Positions 1-9,115 of a stretch of DNA of 64,000 bases are shown here, piece by piece (the first letter of the stretch is position 1; each line of letters begins with the position of its first letter). The notes beneath the pieces were generated by a model. That model was given only the letters and a program-made list of their open reading frames with translations, made no database searches and was not told where the DNA came from. Position numbers and translations under genes: made by a program. Source of the DNA: Kitasatospora sp. MAA19 (lineage in GTDB: Bacteria > Actinomycetota > Actinomycetes > Streptomycetales > Streptomycetaceae); assembly GCF_029894125.1 (NCBI RefSeq), contig NZ_JARXYZ010000036.1, positions 1 through 64,000 of the forward strand, given 5' to 3'.

Positions 1-3000
1 GCCCTGCGCGCCCACCTCGCCGCCACCCTCCCCGAATACATGATCCCGGCAGCGATCGTCACCCTCGACGCCCTCCCCCTCACCGTCAACGGCAAGCTCG
101 ACCGCCGCGCCCTCCCCGCACCCGACTACACGCCCGAAGCGACCTACCGCGCACCCGTCACCGCACGCGAGGAAATCCTCTGCGAGGTCTTCGCCCAGAT
201 CCTCGGCGTCTCCCAAGTCGGCCTGGACGACGACTTCTTCGCCCTCGGCGGGCACTCCCTCCTCGCCATCTCGCTGGTCGAGAGGCTGCGGGCCCGGGGT
301 GTACCGGTGAACATCCGCGCGCTGTTCACGTCACCGACCGTGGCCGGGCTCGCGGCCTCCGCCGGCACGGGTGAGGTGGCGGTGCCGCCGAACCTCATCC
401 CGGCCGACGCGCAGGAGATCACCCCCGCGATGCTGCCGCTGGTCGACCTCACCACCGACGAGATCGCGCGGATCACCGCGACCTTCCCCGGCGGGGCGCC
501 GAACATCGCGGACATCTACCCCCTGGCCCCGCTCCAGGAAGGCATCCTCTTCCACCATCTGATGAACTCCGGTGGCAGCGACCCCTATGTCATCCCGACC
601 ACACTGACCTTCGACTCCCGCGAACGGCTGGACACCTTCCTCGGCGCGCTCCAACACGTCATCGACCGCCACGACGTCCTGCGCACCGCCATCCTCTGGG
701 AAGGTCTGCCCGAACCCGTCCAGGTCGTCGCCCGCCACGCCCAACTCCCCGTCCAGCAGCACGAGATCACCGGCGACGACCCGATCGCCGCGCTCACCGC
801 ACGCTGCGCGGCCACCATGGACCTCACCCGCGCACCGCTGCTCCGCGCCCACATCGCCGCCGAACCCACCAGTGACCGCTGGCTCATGCTCCTCCAGCAG
901 CACCACGTCACCACGGACCACACCGCCCTGGAGGTGCTGCTCGGCGAGATCAACGCCGTGCTCGCCGGCCGGCTGGACGAACTGCGCCCGCCAGTACCGT
1001 TCCGCGAGTTCGTCGCCCAGGCCCGGCTCCAGGTCTCCCGTGAGGAACACGAGCGCTTCTTCACCAAGCTCCTCGGCGACGTCACCGAACCCACCGCCCC
1101 CTTCGGCCTGTCGGACGTCCGAGGGAGCGCGACCGGCGTGACCGAGGCCCAGCGCCTCGTGGACGCCGAGCTCGCCACCAGGGTCCGTGAGCAGGCCCGC
1201 CTGCTGGGAGTCAGCCCGGCAACCGTCTTCCACACCGTCTGGGCCCGCGTGGTCGCGGCGACCTCGAACCGAGACGACGTGGTGTTCGGCACCGTGCTGT
1301 TCGGTCGGATGAGCGGAGGCAGCGGCGCCGACCGGGCACCTGGCCTCTTCATCAACACCCTGCCCGTCCGGGTGCCGACGGCCACCGTCGGCACCGCGCA
1401 GGCGCTGCGCGCGATGCGCGGGCAGCTCGCGGACCTGCTGGCGCACGAGCACGCCCCGCTGGCGCTCGCCCAGCAGGCCAGCGGCATCGGCGGCTCCGCA
1501 CCGCTCTTCACCACGCTCCTCAACTTCCGCCACCAGGCCGGGCAGCCCGTCACGGACGCCGGGTCTCCGGGCATCGAGGTCCTGCACAACGAGGAGCGCA
1601 CCAACTACCCGCTGACCGTGTCGGTCGACGACCTCGGCACCGCGTTCACCCTCACCGCACAGGCGGTGGCGCCGATCGACGCCGAGCGGGTGTGCGACCT
1701 GCTACACACCGCCCTCGAAGGACTGGTCGACGCGCTCGAAACGGCCCCGGACAGCCCCCTCGGACGCATCGAGGTCCTCAACCCGCAGGAACGGCAGCGG
1801 ATCCTCACCGACTGGAACGGCACCGCCACCGAGCCGGTGACAGGCACGCTGCCCGAGCTGTTCGCAGCCCAGGTGGCACGGACGCCCGACGCCGTCGCAG
1901 TCGTGTACGGGGACACCGAACTCACCTACGCCGAGCTGGACGCCCGCGCCAACGGCCTCGCCCACCGCCTCATCGCCGAGGGCATCCGGACCGAGTCCGC
2001 CGTCGCCGTCCTGATGGAGCGCTCCGCCGACCTGATCGTCGCGCTGCTGGCCATCGTCAAGGCCGGCGGCTGCTACGTCCCGCTCGACCCCCGCTACCCC
2101 CTCGCCCACCGCCGGACCATCACCACCGAGACCGGCGCCACCATCGTCCTCACCGACACCGCACTACGCGACGAGGCCGCCGAACTCGGCCTCACCGTCC
2201 TCACCACGGACGATGGCGAGCGCGGCATGGGCCTCGACATTCGTTGCCATAGGCGGCAGTTGGCGTACGTGATGTACACCTCCGGCTCCACCGGCCGCCC
2301 CAAGGGCGTGGCCGTCACCCACCACGACGTCATCGCGCTCGCCACCGACCACCGCATCGCGTCCCCCGCCATGCAACGCGTCCTGTTCCACTCCCCGCAC
2401 TCCTTCGACGCCTCCACCTTCGAACTGTGGGTACCGCTCCTCAACGGCGGCAGCGTCATCGTCGCCCCCACCGGAGACCTCACCACCACCACCCTGCACC
2501 ACCTCATCACCAGACACGACATCACCGCCCTCTGGCTCACCGCCGGACTCTTCTCCCTCATCGCCGACGACAACCCCGCCTGCCTCAGCGGCATCCACCA
2601 GCTCTGGACCGGCGGCGACGTCGTCTCCCCCACCGCCGCCACCCGCGCCCGCGCAGCATGCCCCGGCCTCACCATCATCAACGGCTACGGACCCACCGAA
2701 ACCACCACCTTCGCCACCACCCACCCGGTGACCGACACCCCCAGCGCACTACCCATCGGCCGCCCACTGACCACCATGCGCGCCTACGTCCTCGACGCCC
2801 ACCTGCACCCCGTACCGACCGGCGCCACCGGCGAGCTCTACCTCGCCGGCTCCGGCCTCGCCCGCGGCTACCACCACCACCCCACCCTCACCGCCGAACG
2901 CTTCACCGCCGACCCCCACGGCCCAGCCGGCAGCCGCATGTACCGCACCGGCGACCTCGCCAAGTGGAACCACCACGGCGAACTCGAATACGCCGGCCGC

Positions 3001-4341
3001 GCCGACCAGCAGATCAAACTGCGCGGCTTCCGCATCGAACTCGGCGAGGTAGAGGCTGCGCTGGCCTCCCACCCCACCGTCGCCCAGGCCACCGTCCTCC
3101 TCCGCGAAGACACCCCCGGCCACAAGCGCCTCATCGCCTACACCGTCCCCACAGGTGACCTCGACACCACCGCTGTCCTGGCGCACGTGGCCGACCGGCT
3201 CCCCGAATACACGGTCCCCACCGCCATCGTCACCCTCGACGCCCTGCCCCTCACCGTCAACGGCAAGCTCGACCGCCACGCCCTCCCCGCACCCGACCTC
3301 ACCCCGGTGTCCAGCCGCCCCCCACGCACCCCGCAGGAGGAGGTGCTGGCCACCCTGTTCGCCGAGGTCCTGGCACGTCCCCGGGTCGGCATCGACGACA
3401 GCTTCTTCGAGCTCGGCGGGCACTCCCTGCTCGCCACCCGTCTCCTCGGCCGCATCCGCACCACACTCGGCGAGGAGGTGGCCCTGCGGGACCTCTTCGA
3501 GGCCCCCACGGTGGCCGGTCTCGCGGAACGGCTGAAGACAGGCGGCGAGCTCGGCGACAAGTTCGCCGAACTGATGCCGCTGCGCCGCGAGGGCGAGCTG
3601 CCGCCGCTGTTCTGCGTCCACGCCGGGTACGGCGTCGCCCTCGGCTACAGCCGCCTGCTCCCCTACCTGCCCGGCCGGCCGCTGTACGCCCTCCAGGCGC
3701 GCAGCCTCACCCGGAACGACGAACTGCCGGACAGCGTCGAGCAGATGGCGGCCGACTACGTGGCCCACATCCGCCGGATCCAGCCGTCCGGCCCGTACCA
3801 CCTGCTCGGCCACTCCTTCGGCGGCCTGGTGGTGCACGCCGTCGCGAGCCGCCTCCAGGAGCTCGGCGAGGAGGTGGCCCTGCTCGTCATCATGGACGCC
3901 TACCCGTACGCGACGTACACCGTGAAGGGCGTGGAGCGGGACGAACAGGAGACCCTGGAGCTCTTCCTGGAGATGTTCGAGGCCGAACGCCCGAGCCCCG
4001 AGGGCAGGCCGCTCGACCGGGACGAGGTGCTGCAGACCCTGGTGGACAGTTCGGCCTCGGCCTTCACGGCCGACGACCTCGCCGCGATGGGAGACGCCTG
4101 GGAGCGCCACACCCGGATGATGCGGGCCTTCGATCCCGGCCACGTCCGAAGCGACGTGCTGTTCTTCACCGCCACCCGCGAGCGGCCCGAGGGCACCCCG
4201 TCCGCGACCGCGTGGGGCCCCCACATCGACGGCCGCATCATCGACCGCGACCTCGACGCCACCCACCACGGGCTGATGGACCCCCGCCACCTGGCCGAGA
4301 TCGCCCGTGCCATCAACGAGTTCACCGCCGAGGAGCGCTGA
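1..4341 (+). CDS. Nonribosomal peptide synthetase, C-terminal part (5' end outside window): A(tail)-PCP-C-A-PCP-TE
   Basis: The reading frame is already open at base 1, so this is the last 1446 residues of a larger NRPS. Domains, numbered from base 1: the tail of an adenylation domain (NGK core motif), PCP (LGGHS, Ser86), a condensation domain from about residue 171 (IYPLAPLQEGILFHH; active site HHVTTDH at 301-307), an adenylation domain at about 595-1100 (YTSGSTGRPKG from 759), PCP (Ser1142) and a thioesterase with GHSFGG (Ser1272) and a His near 1422. The C-domain start and the HHxxxDH variant resemble dual epimerisation/condensation domains, which would imply a D-residue upstream; this is inference. 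Read against GrsA, the A-domain pocket is about D-A-F-W-W-G-G-T-F-K, close to valine-type codes. The TE shows that the peptide chain is released here. A strong terminator follows 30 bp downstream. Confidence 0.95.
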   Translation, partial: ALRAHLAATLPEYMIPAAIVTLDALPLTVNGKLDRRALPAPDYTPEATYRAPVTAREEILCEVFAQILGVSQVGLDDDFFALGGHSLLAISLVERLRARGVPVNIRALFTSPTVAGLAASAGTGEVAVPPNLIPADAQEITPAMLPLVDLTTDEIARITATFPGGAPNIADIYPLAPLQEGILFHHLMNSGGSDPYVIPTTLTFDSRERLDTFLGALQHVIDRHDVLRTAILWEGLPEPVQVVARHAQLPVQQHEITGDDPIAALTARCAATMDLTRAPLLRAHIAAEPTSDRWLMLLQQHHVTTDHTALEVLLGEINAVLAGRLDELRPPVPFREFVAQARLQVSREEHERFFTKLLGDVTEPTAPFGLSDVRGSATGVTEAQRLVDAELATRVREQARLLGVSPATVFHTVWARVVAATSNRDDVVFGTVLFGRMSGGSGADRAPGLFINTLPVRVPTATVGTAQALRAMRGQLADLLAHEHAPLALAQQASGIGGSAPLFTTLLNFRHQAGQPVTDAGSPGIEVLHNEERTNYPLTVSVDDLGTAFTLTAQAVAPIDAERVCDLLHTALEGLVDALETAPDSPLGRIEVLNPQERQRILTDWNGTATEPVTGTLPELFAAQVARTPDAVAVVYGDTELTYAELDARANGLAHRLIAEGIRTESAVAVLMERSADLIVALLAIVKAGGCYVPLDPRYPLAHRRTITTETGATIVLTDTALRDEAAELGLTVLTTDDGERGMGLDIRCHRRQLAYVMYTSGSTGRPKGVAVTHHDVIALATDHRIASPAMQRVLFHSPHSFDASTFELWVPLLNGGSVIVAPTGDLTTTTLHHLITRHDITALWLTAGLFSLIADDNPACLSGIHQLWTGGDVVSPTAATRARAACPGLTIINGYGPTETTTFATTHPVTDTPSALPIGRPLTTMRAYVLDAHLHPVPTGATGELYLAGSGLARGYHHHPTLTAERFTADPHGPAGSRMYRTGDLAKWNHHGELEYAGRADQQIKLRGFRIELGEVEAALASHPTVAQATVLLREDTPGHKRLIAYTVPTGDLDTTAVLAHVADRLPEYTVPTAIVTLDALPLTVNGKLDRHALPAPDLTPVSSRPPRTPQEEVLATLFAEVLARPRVGIDDSFFELGGHSLLATRLLGRIRTTLGEEVALRDLFEAPTVAGLAERLKTGGELGDKFAELMPLRREGELPPLFCVHAGYGVALGYSRLLPYLPGRPLYALQARSLTRNDELPDSVEQMAADYVAHIRRIQPSGPYHLLGHSFGGLVVHAVASRLQELGEEVALLVIMDAYPYATYTVKGVERDEQETLELFLEMFEAERPSPEGRPLDRDEVLQTLVDSSASAFTADDLAAMGDAWERHTRMMRAFDPGHVRSDVLFFTATRERPEGTPSATAWGPHIDGRIIDRDLDATHHGLMDPRHLAEIARAINEFTAEER

Positions 4342-4370
4342 CACCACACCCACCGTCGCCCCCGCCGACC

Positions 4371-4416
4371 CGAACGCCGTGGGCCCCGCTCCTCCGAGCG
4401 GGGCCCACGGCGTTCG
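4371..4416 (+). terminator. Strong hairpin terminator after the NRPS gene
   Basis: Perfect 20-bp inverted repeat (arms 4371-4390 and 4397-4416) with a 6-nt loop, CCTCCG. There is no U-tract, which is usual for high-GC actinomycetes. It lies 30 bp after the NRPS stop codon. Confidence 0.85.
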
Positions 4417-4588
4417 CCGACGGCCGAGGCGGTCCCGGCGGGTCCGCCGGACACGGTGCACTCGGCGCTCGACCTGGTGGGGTTATCCACACCCGGAGTC
4501 GGGGGGATGACCGGCTCACCCCGGGCGGGCGTCCCCGGAGATGCTGGGTACGGCACACATGTCCCGGCGATCCCACAGGAGTTGTCCC

Positions 4589-5785
4589 GTGTACGAGCAC
4601 GCACCGACCCGCTTCCGTTCCCTCCGCCCTCGGCAGGGCGGTCGACGCAGGACCGTGTCGACCGCACTCGCCGTGGTCGCCGGCATCCTGACGGTCGGAG
4701 TGCTCGCGCCGCCTTCCGCAACGGCCGCGTCCGCCACCGCCGTGTCCAGGCCGGACGGCGTTCAACGGAGCCTGAACGCGCTGGTGCGGGACGACGGCCT
4801 GCCCGCCGCGCTGGCCGCCGTCAAGGGCCGCGACGGCCGGACCCGCACCTACACCGCCGGGGTCGCCGACCTCGCCACCAAGGCGAAGGTGCCCGAGGAC
4901 GGGCAGGTACGGATCGGCAGCAGCACCAAGACGTTCACCGCCGTGGTCGTGCTGCAGCTCGTCGGCGAGCAGCGGATCGACCTGGACGCCGCCGTCGACA
5001 CCTACCTGCCCGGCCTGCTGCGCGGGGACGGGATCGACGGGCGTCACATCACGGTGCGCCAGCTTCTCCAGCACACCAGTGGGCTTCCCGACTACATGGC
5101 CTCCCCGCAGATGGCGGACTTCACCGCTGTTCAGTACCGGTACTCCGAGCCCCGCGAACTCGTCGACATGGCCCTGGCGAGCAAGGCCGACTTCACCCCG
5201 GGCGCGAAGTGGGAGTACAGCAACACGAATTACCTGGTCGCCGGCCTGATCATTCAGAAGGTCACCGGCCGGCCCGTCGGCGAGGAGATCACCCGCCGCG
5301 TGATCGACGAGATCGGGCTGCGCCACACCTACTTCCCCACCCCCGGGGACCTCACCGTCCACGAGGCCCACCCCGAGGGCTATTTCCGGAACCCGGCCGA
5401 CGGATCCCTGCACGACTTCACGGAGATGGACTCGTCCATGGCCTGGGCCACCGGTGCGATCGTCTCCACCAACACCGACCTCAACCGGTTCTACACCGCG
5501 CTCCTCGGCGGTCGCCTCCTCGCCCCGGCTCAGCTCGCCCAGATGCGCACCACCGTCCCCGCCGACGAGCTGGGCCCCGGAATCCGGTACGGGCTGGGCC
5601 TGGAGAGCATGCCGCTGTCGTGTGGCGGCGTGTACTGGGGGCACGGCGGCACCACTCCGGGATACCGGACCCGTGGCGGCGTCACCGAGGCCGGCCGTGC
5701 CGCGAGCATCACGGTGACCACGATCCCCCCGACCGCCGCCGCGCAGCACCTGGAGGACGCCGTGGACACGGCCTTGTGCGGCTGA
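4589..5785 (+). CDS. Secreted serine hydrolase, beta-lactamase/D-Ala-D-Ala carboxypeptidase family
   Basis: 398 residues from GTG 4589, chosen because AGGAG (4577-4581) sits 7 nt upstream; an in-frame ATG at 4541 has no such site. The N-terminus has a positively charged stretch, a hydrophobic segment (VVAGILTVGVLA) and Ala-rich cleavage-type residues, so export is likely. Class C beta-lactamase/DD-peptidase motifs are present: SSTK (SxxK, nucleophile Ser), YSN (YxN) and HGGTTPGY near the C-terminus in place of KTG. Family members are DD-carboxypeptidases or esterases; the substrate cannot be told from sequence. The gene is monocistronic, between the NRPS terminator and a palindromic terminator overlapping its own stop codon. 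No link to the NRPS is visible, although release or resistance hydrolases of this fold do occur beside NRPS genes. Confidence 0.9.
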   Translation: MYEHAPTRFRSLRPRQGGRRRTVSTALAVVAGILTVGVLAPPSATAASATAVSRPDGVQRSLNALVRDDGLPAALAAVKGRDGRTRTYTAGVADLATKAKVPEDGQVRIGSSTKTFTAVVVLQLVGEQRIDLDAAVDTYLPGLLRGDGIDGRHITVRQLLQHTSGLPDYMASPQMADFTAVQYRYSEPRELVDMALASKADFTPGAKWEYSNTNYLVAGLIIQKVTGRPVGEEITRRVIDEIGLRHTYFPTPGDLTVHEAHPEGYFRNPADGSLHDFTEMDSSMAWATGAIVSTNTDLNRFYTALLGGRLLAPAQLAQMRTTVPADELGPGIRYGLGLESMPLSCGGVYWGHGGTTPGYRTRGGVTEAGRAASITVTTIPPTAAAQHLEDAVDTALCG

Positions 5786-5806
5786 TCTGACGTCACGTCA
5801 GATCAG
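5782..5806. terminator. Palindromic bidirectional terminator holding both stop codons
   Basis: Perfect palindrome with 12-bp arms (CTGATCTGACGT and its complement) around one central C. It contains the TGA of the plus-strand hydrolase (5783-5785) and the TGA of the minus-strand gene ending at 5798. The convergent genes are only 12 bp apart, so this is probably their shared terminator. Confidence 0.7.
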
Positions 5807-7060
5807 GCCGGGCTGTGGCGCGGTGAGCTGCTCCAGGATGTGGTCCGAGATGGTCCTCGGGTGCGGGCTCGGGGGTGGGGTCGGGTCGAACAGGTGCGTC
5901 GGCAGGTCCGGTCCCAGGTCCAGGGGTGGCAGCACGGGAGGAGCAGAATGCGGGTCCGGTGGTGGGAGCGACGGGAGCGGCTTGTCGAGGTGCGGCGGGG
6001 GTAGTGGCGGCAGGGGCTTGTCGACCGGTCCGAGCTCGATGTCCCCGTGCCCGGTCGTGCCGCCGACCGGCGGCCGTGGGCTCAGCCACCGGTTGTTCAG
6101 CCAGGACTCGATGTGGTCGGCCGGTGAGATCGAGAACTTGTTCCCGGGGTTCATCGCGCCGTGCCGCGTACCCCACGCCCCGGCGAACGCGCCGTTGGCC
6201 GCGCCGGAGACCCAGTCGCCCGACAGTCCGAACGCCGCGTCCTGTGCGGCGCCCTCGGCCATGCCGGTGAGCGCCCCGTAGCCGGTGTTCCAGACCAGAC
6301 CGGCCGCGCCCTTGGCGAACGCGCCCGGCGCATGGCCGGTCAGCCCGGTGAAACCCTTCCCCAGGCCCTTCCCCAGGCCCGTGCCGAGCCCCTTGCCGAG
6401 CAGCCCCGCACCGAAGCCGACCGCGCCGCCGATCGCGCCGTTGACGGCGGCGGTGCCCAGCTCCGATCCGTCGATCGACGTGCGGTGGTGCTGGCCCAGC
6501 TCGATCACCTGGGCCAACAGGTCGAAGCCGACCTGGGCCAGCACCGACTCGGCGACCCGGGTCACCGCGCTGATCAGCGCCTTGCGCAGGAACGCCAGCA
6601 CGAGGGCCCTGGTGAAGGCGATCTCCACGGGCGCCGCCTCCGCGCCGCCGAACAGGAACAGGGCGGCGTCGATCGCCAACTGGACGAAGAGCACCACCAG
6701 CGCACCGATGATCTCGATCCGCAGGGTCTCGATCTGGTTCGCCAGGTTGTTCAGCGCGTCGGCGGCGGCGTCGCAGCACTGGGCGATGAGCGGCATCGCG
6801 GCGTCGTCGCCGATGGCGAGGCGGGCCAGGTAGGCGTCGAAGGAGTCCTTGGTGACGCCGGTCAGCCCCTGGTCGAGCTGGGCCTTGGTGTCGGCCAGGT
6901 CCTTGATACAGGTGCGGATGGCGTCGCCCGCCGCCTTCCACGCCTCGGCCTCGGCCCGCAGCGCGGTCTCGTTCCCGGTGGGCCACTTGTTGCCGACCAG
7001 GATCATCAGCAGGTTCTGCAGTCCGTCCGGCAGGGAGGCGTTGGGGGCGTCGACCGCCAT
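5798..7060 (-). CDS. WXG100-like / CpnT N-terminal-like protein, putative type VII secretion substrate
   Basis: 420 residues from ATG 7060. The TGATG junction overlaps the upstream stop by one base, indicating translational coupling. The N-terminal 100 residues (NKWPTGNETAL, AEAWKAAGDAI, DSFDAYLARLA) look like the WXG100-like helical domain of CpnT-type proteins (family knowledge). A hydrophobic segment (IIGALVVLFVQLAIDAALFLF) and long Gly/Ala-rich amphipathic stretches with GLGKGLGKGF repeats follow. The last ~110 residues are proline-rich (repeated PLPPLPPP/PLPSLPPP) and end without any recognisable toxin domain. In CpnT-like proteins this N-terminal part precedes a secreted toxin; here the toxin is absent or the tail is something unrecognised. 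No ESX membrane genes are in the window. Confidence 0.7.
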   Translation of the reverse strand: MAVDAPNASLPDGLQNLLMILVGNKWPTGNETALRAEAEAWKAAGDAIRTCIKDLADTKAQLDQGLTGVTKDSFDAYLARLAIGDDAAMPLIAQCCDAAADALNNLANQIETLRIEIIGALVVLFVQLAIDAALFLFGGAEAAPVEIAFTRALVLAFLRKALISAVTRVAESVLAQVGFDLLAQVIELGQHHRTSIDGSELGTAAVNGAIGGAVGFGAGLLGKGLGTGLGKGLGKGFTGLTGHAPGAFAKGAAGLVWNTGYGALTGMAEGAAQDAAFGLSGDWVSGAANGAFAGAWGTRHGAMNPGNKFSISPADHIESWLNNRWLSPRPPVGGTTGHGDIELGPVDKPLPPLPPPHLDKPLPSLPPPDPHSAPPVLPPLDLGPDLPTHLFDPTPPPSPHPRTISDHILEQLTAPQPGLI

Positions 7061-7506
7061 CACGCACCGCCGGGGACGGCCGACGGGAACGACGCGGCGA
7101 GTTCCGTGGCGTGCTCGTCGGCGCTCCTGAACGTGCTGTGGGCGCCGCCGAGGGCTTCGGCGAGGTGCTTCAGGGTGTCCGGCAGCGCCTGAACCGCCTT
7201 CAACAGGTCGTCCCGCGGCTGCGCGAAGACCTGGTCGAAGCCCTGCCCGAGGGCCGGGTCGTCCCCCCAGGGCGCCGCACCGAACAGGGCGGCGGCGCTC
7301 AGGGCCGTCCACGCGGTGCTCATGCTGTCGGCCGCGTTGCCCGCGTCCACCCCGGCCTTGCCGAGCAGGGCGAAGTCGACCACCAGGGTGCCGTCGAGGG
7401 TCGGCAGCGGCGGTACCGGCGGCCCGGTGTACGGGGGGACCCCGGTGGGCGCGTTGCGGTATCCGCCGGTAGGGCCGGGGACGTCGGGCGTGGGAGGAGT
7501 CGGCAT
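7060..7506 (-). CDS. Small WXG100/EspC-like partner protein
   Basis: 148 residues, first gene of a two-gene operon with the CpnT-like gene (1-base overlap, TGATG). The N-terminal 40 residues are Pro/Gly-rich (TPPTPDVPGPTGG, PPYTGPPVPPLP). A helical body follows (VDFALLGKAGVDAGNAADSM, LLKAVQALPDTLKHLAEALG, FRSADEHATELA), matching the length and character of small ESX-associated helical-hairpin proteins. A dimer with the downstream product is inferred from the operon arrangement and size. No signal peptide is visible. I could not assign it to a named family with certainty. Confidence 0.6.
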   Translation of the reverse strand: MPTPPTPDVPGPTGGYRNAPTGVPPYTGPPVPPLPTLDGTLVVDFALLGKAGVDAGNAADSMSTAWTALSAAALFGAAPWGDDPALGQGFDQVFAQPRDDLLKAVQALPDTLKHLAEALGGAHSTFRSADEHATELAASFPSAVPGGA

Positions 7507-7651
7507 CCGTCCAGCTCACCGGCGTTCGGCGCCGGTCCGCCTGTTCTTGACGACATCCCAACGATCACCGCCCCCGCCCTGACGCCTCGTTGACGTCGAC
7601 TCCACCCCTCAGGGGCGCGTACCGCGTCGTCGCCGTCCCGATCCGACGGGT

Positions 7652-8839
7652 TCAGGCGCGTTCCTGGATGCGCGGCGCGGGCTTGCCGTCGCCGTGCGGT
7701 CCCGTCGTGTGCTGGAGGGAGTGCAGGATCGCGAGGCCCTGGCTCACGATGCCCGCCGCCATCTGGTTGACGCCGTCGCTGCCGTTGAGAACGGTGAGCT
7801 CGGCGCCGGACATGCCCCGGGCCGCCGCGTCCGCGAGGGCCGGGAGGTTCTCCACGATCCGGTTGGCCGCGATGAGCTCCTGGTTGCCGCCGCGCAGCGA
7901 GTCGGCCCGGGCGGTGTTGGCGTCCGCCTGCGCCTGGGCGAGCGCCCGCTCGCGGTAGGCGCTGCCGTCCGCCTCGAACTTCATCCGGTCGCGGCCGGCC
8001 TCGGCCAGCGTCCGCTGGCGGTACGCCTCGGCGTCCGCCGGGCGCCGCACCTCGGCCTCCAGCTGCTGCGCCGCCAGCGCGGCCCGGCGCTGGGCGAGCG
8101 CGGTCTGCTCCTCGATCACGTCCTGGGAGGCCCGGGCCTCGGCCAGCGGGCCGGCCTGGGCCGCGCGGGCCCTGGACTGCTCCGTCTCGGCGAGGAACCC
8201 GGCCCGCTTGATCGCGGTGTCGCGCTCGTACTCGGCCTTCAGCGCGGCCGCCTGCTGCTCCCGCTCGGTGGCCTCCTGGTCCGCCTTGGCCTGGGCGATC
8301 CGGGCCTGGCTGGCGACCGCCGCCGCGTGCGGCGCGGCGAGGTTGTCGATGTACCCGGTCGAGTCCTCGATCTCCTGGATCTGCAGCGCGTCGACCACGA
8401 TGCCGAGCTTCTCCATCTCGCCGTGGCTGCCCGCCATCACCTCCTGGGCGACCCTGCTGCGCTCCCGGATGATCTGCTCGACGGTCAGCCCACCGATGAT
8501 CGACCGCAGGTGGCCGGCGAAGATCCGGCCGACGAGCTCCTCCATCTGGTCCTGCTCCGAGAGGAAGCGGCGGGCGGCGTTGGCGATCGACACGGCGTCG
8601 TCCCCGACCTTGAACACGCAGACCGCCCGCACGGTGAGCCGGATCCCCTGCTGGGTCACGCAGTCCTCGGCGATCTCCGCCTCCCGCAGGGCCAGGGAGA
8701 GCATGCGGACCTTCTGCTTGACCGGCAGCACGAGGCTGCCGTGGCCGGTGACGATGCGGAACTGGGTGTCCTGCGCCTGGTGCTTGGACCCGGAGATGAG
8801 CATCGCCTCGTTGGGCGCGGGAACGTGCCAGAAGAACAT
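7652..8839 (-). CDS. SPFH/Band 7 domain protein, flotillin-like membrane scaffold
   Basis: 395 residues. The N-terminal half is a Band 7/SPFH domain (MFFWHVPAPNEAMLISGSKH, then IRLTVRAVCVFKVG and the conserved FAGHLRSIIGGLTVEQII). The C-terminal half is a long Ala/Glu/Arg/Gln-rich coiled coil (about residues 180-330) with the EA-repeat character of flotillins, ending in a variable tail. Family role: a membrane-microdomain scaffold. It lies 39 nt downstream of an NfeD-like small gene on the same strand, the usual SPFH-NfeD pairing, which supports both calls. The 145 bp between this stop and the WXG100 operon start hold nothing recognised. Confidence 0.9.
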   Translation of the reverse strand: MFFWHVPAPNEAMLISGSKHQAQDTQFRIVTGHGSLVLPVKQKVRMLSLALREAEIAEDCVTQQGIRLTVRAVCVFKVGDDAVSIANAARRFLSEQDQMEELVGRIFAGHLRSIIGGLTVEQIIRERSRVAQEVMAGSHGEMEKLGIVVDALQIQEIEDSTGYIDNLAAPHAAAVASQARIAQAKADQEATEREQQAAALKAEYERDTAIKRAGFLAETEQSRARAAQAGPLAEARASQDVIEEQTALAQRRAALAAQQLEAEVRRPADAEAYRQRTLAEAGRDRMKFEADGSAYRERALAQAQADANTARADSLRGGNQELIAANRIVENLPALADAAARGMSGAELTVLNGSDGVNQMAAGIVSQGLAILHSLQHTTGPHGDGKPAPRIQERA

Positions 8840-8878
8840 GATCGACCACCTGACCTGCTGGGATTCGAAAGAGAAGGC

Positions 8879-9115
8879 CTACGGCGGCAGACGCTCGACG
8901 ATCACCGACCGGGCCGAGATCTCGTCCACCACGACCACCCGGGCGTCCCGGCCGACCGGCTCCGAGCACCAGGCCGCGAACACCTCCGAACCGCCCCGGA
9001 GGGCGACCAGGACCTCGCCCGGACCGCCCGGAGGAATGGGCACCGTCACCTTGCCGACGGCTCCGACCGGGCTCTGCCGGGACTCGTCGACCGCGGGAAC
9101 GTTCTCTCGCACCAC
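8879..9115 (-). CDS. NfeD-like OB-fold small protein paired with flotillin
   Basis: 78 residues. The sequence reads VGKVTVPIPPGGPGEVLVAL, then GRDARVVVVDEISARSVIVE, which matches the C-terminal OB-fold of NfeD proteins (beta strands ending in a VVxVxGxxxxV-type element). It lacks the membrane helices and protease domain of long NfeD. It is first in a two-gene unit, 39 nt before the SPFH gene. Family knowledge: NfeD domains interact with SPFH proteins at the membrane. The call rests on pattern and context, not on unique catalytic residues. Confidence 0.65.
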   Translation of the reverse strand: MVRENVPAVDESRQSPVGAVGKVTVPIPPGGPGEVLVALRGGSEVFAAWCSEPVGRDARVVVVDEISARSVIVERLPP

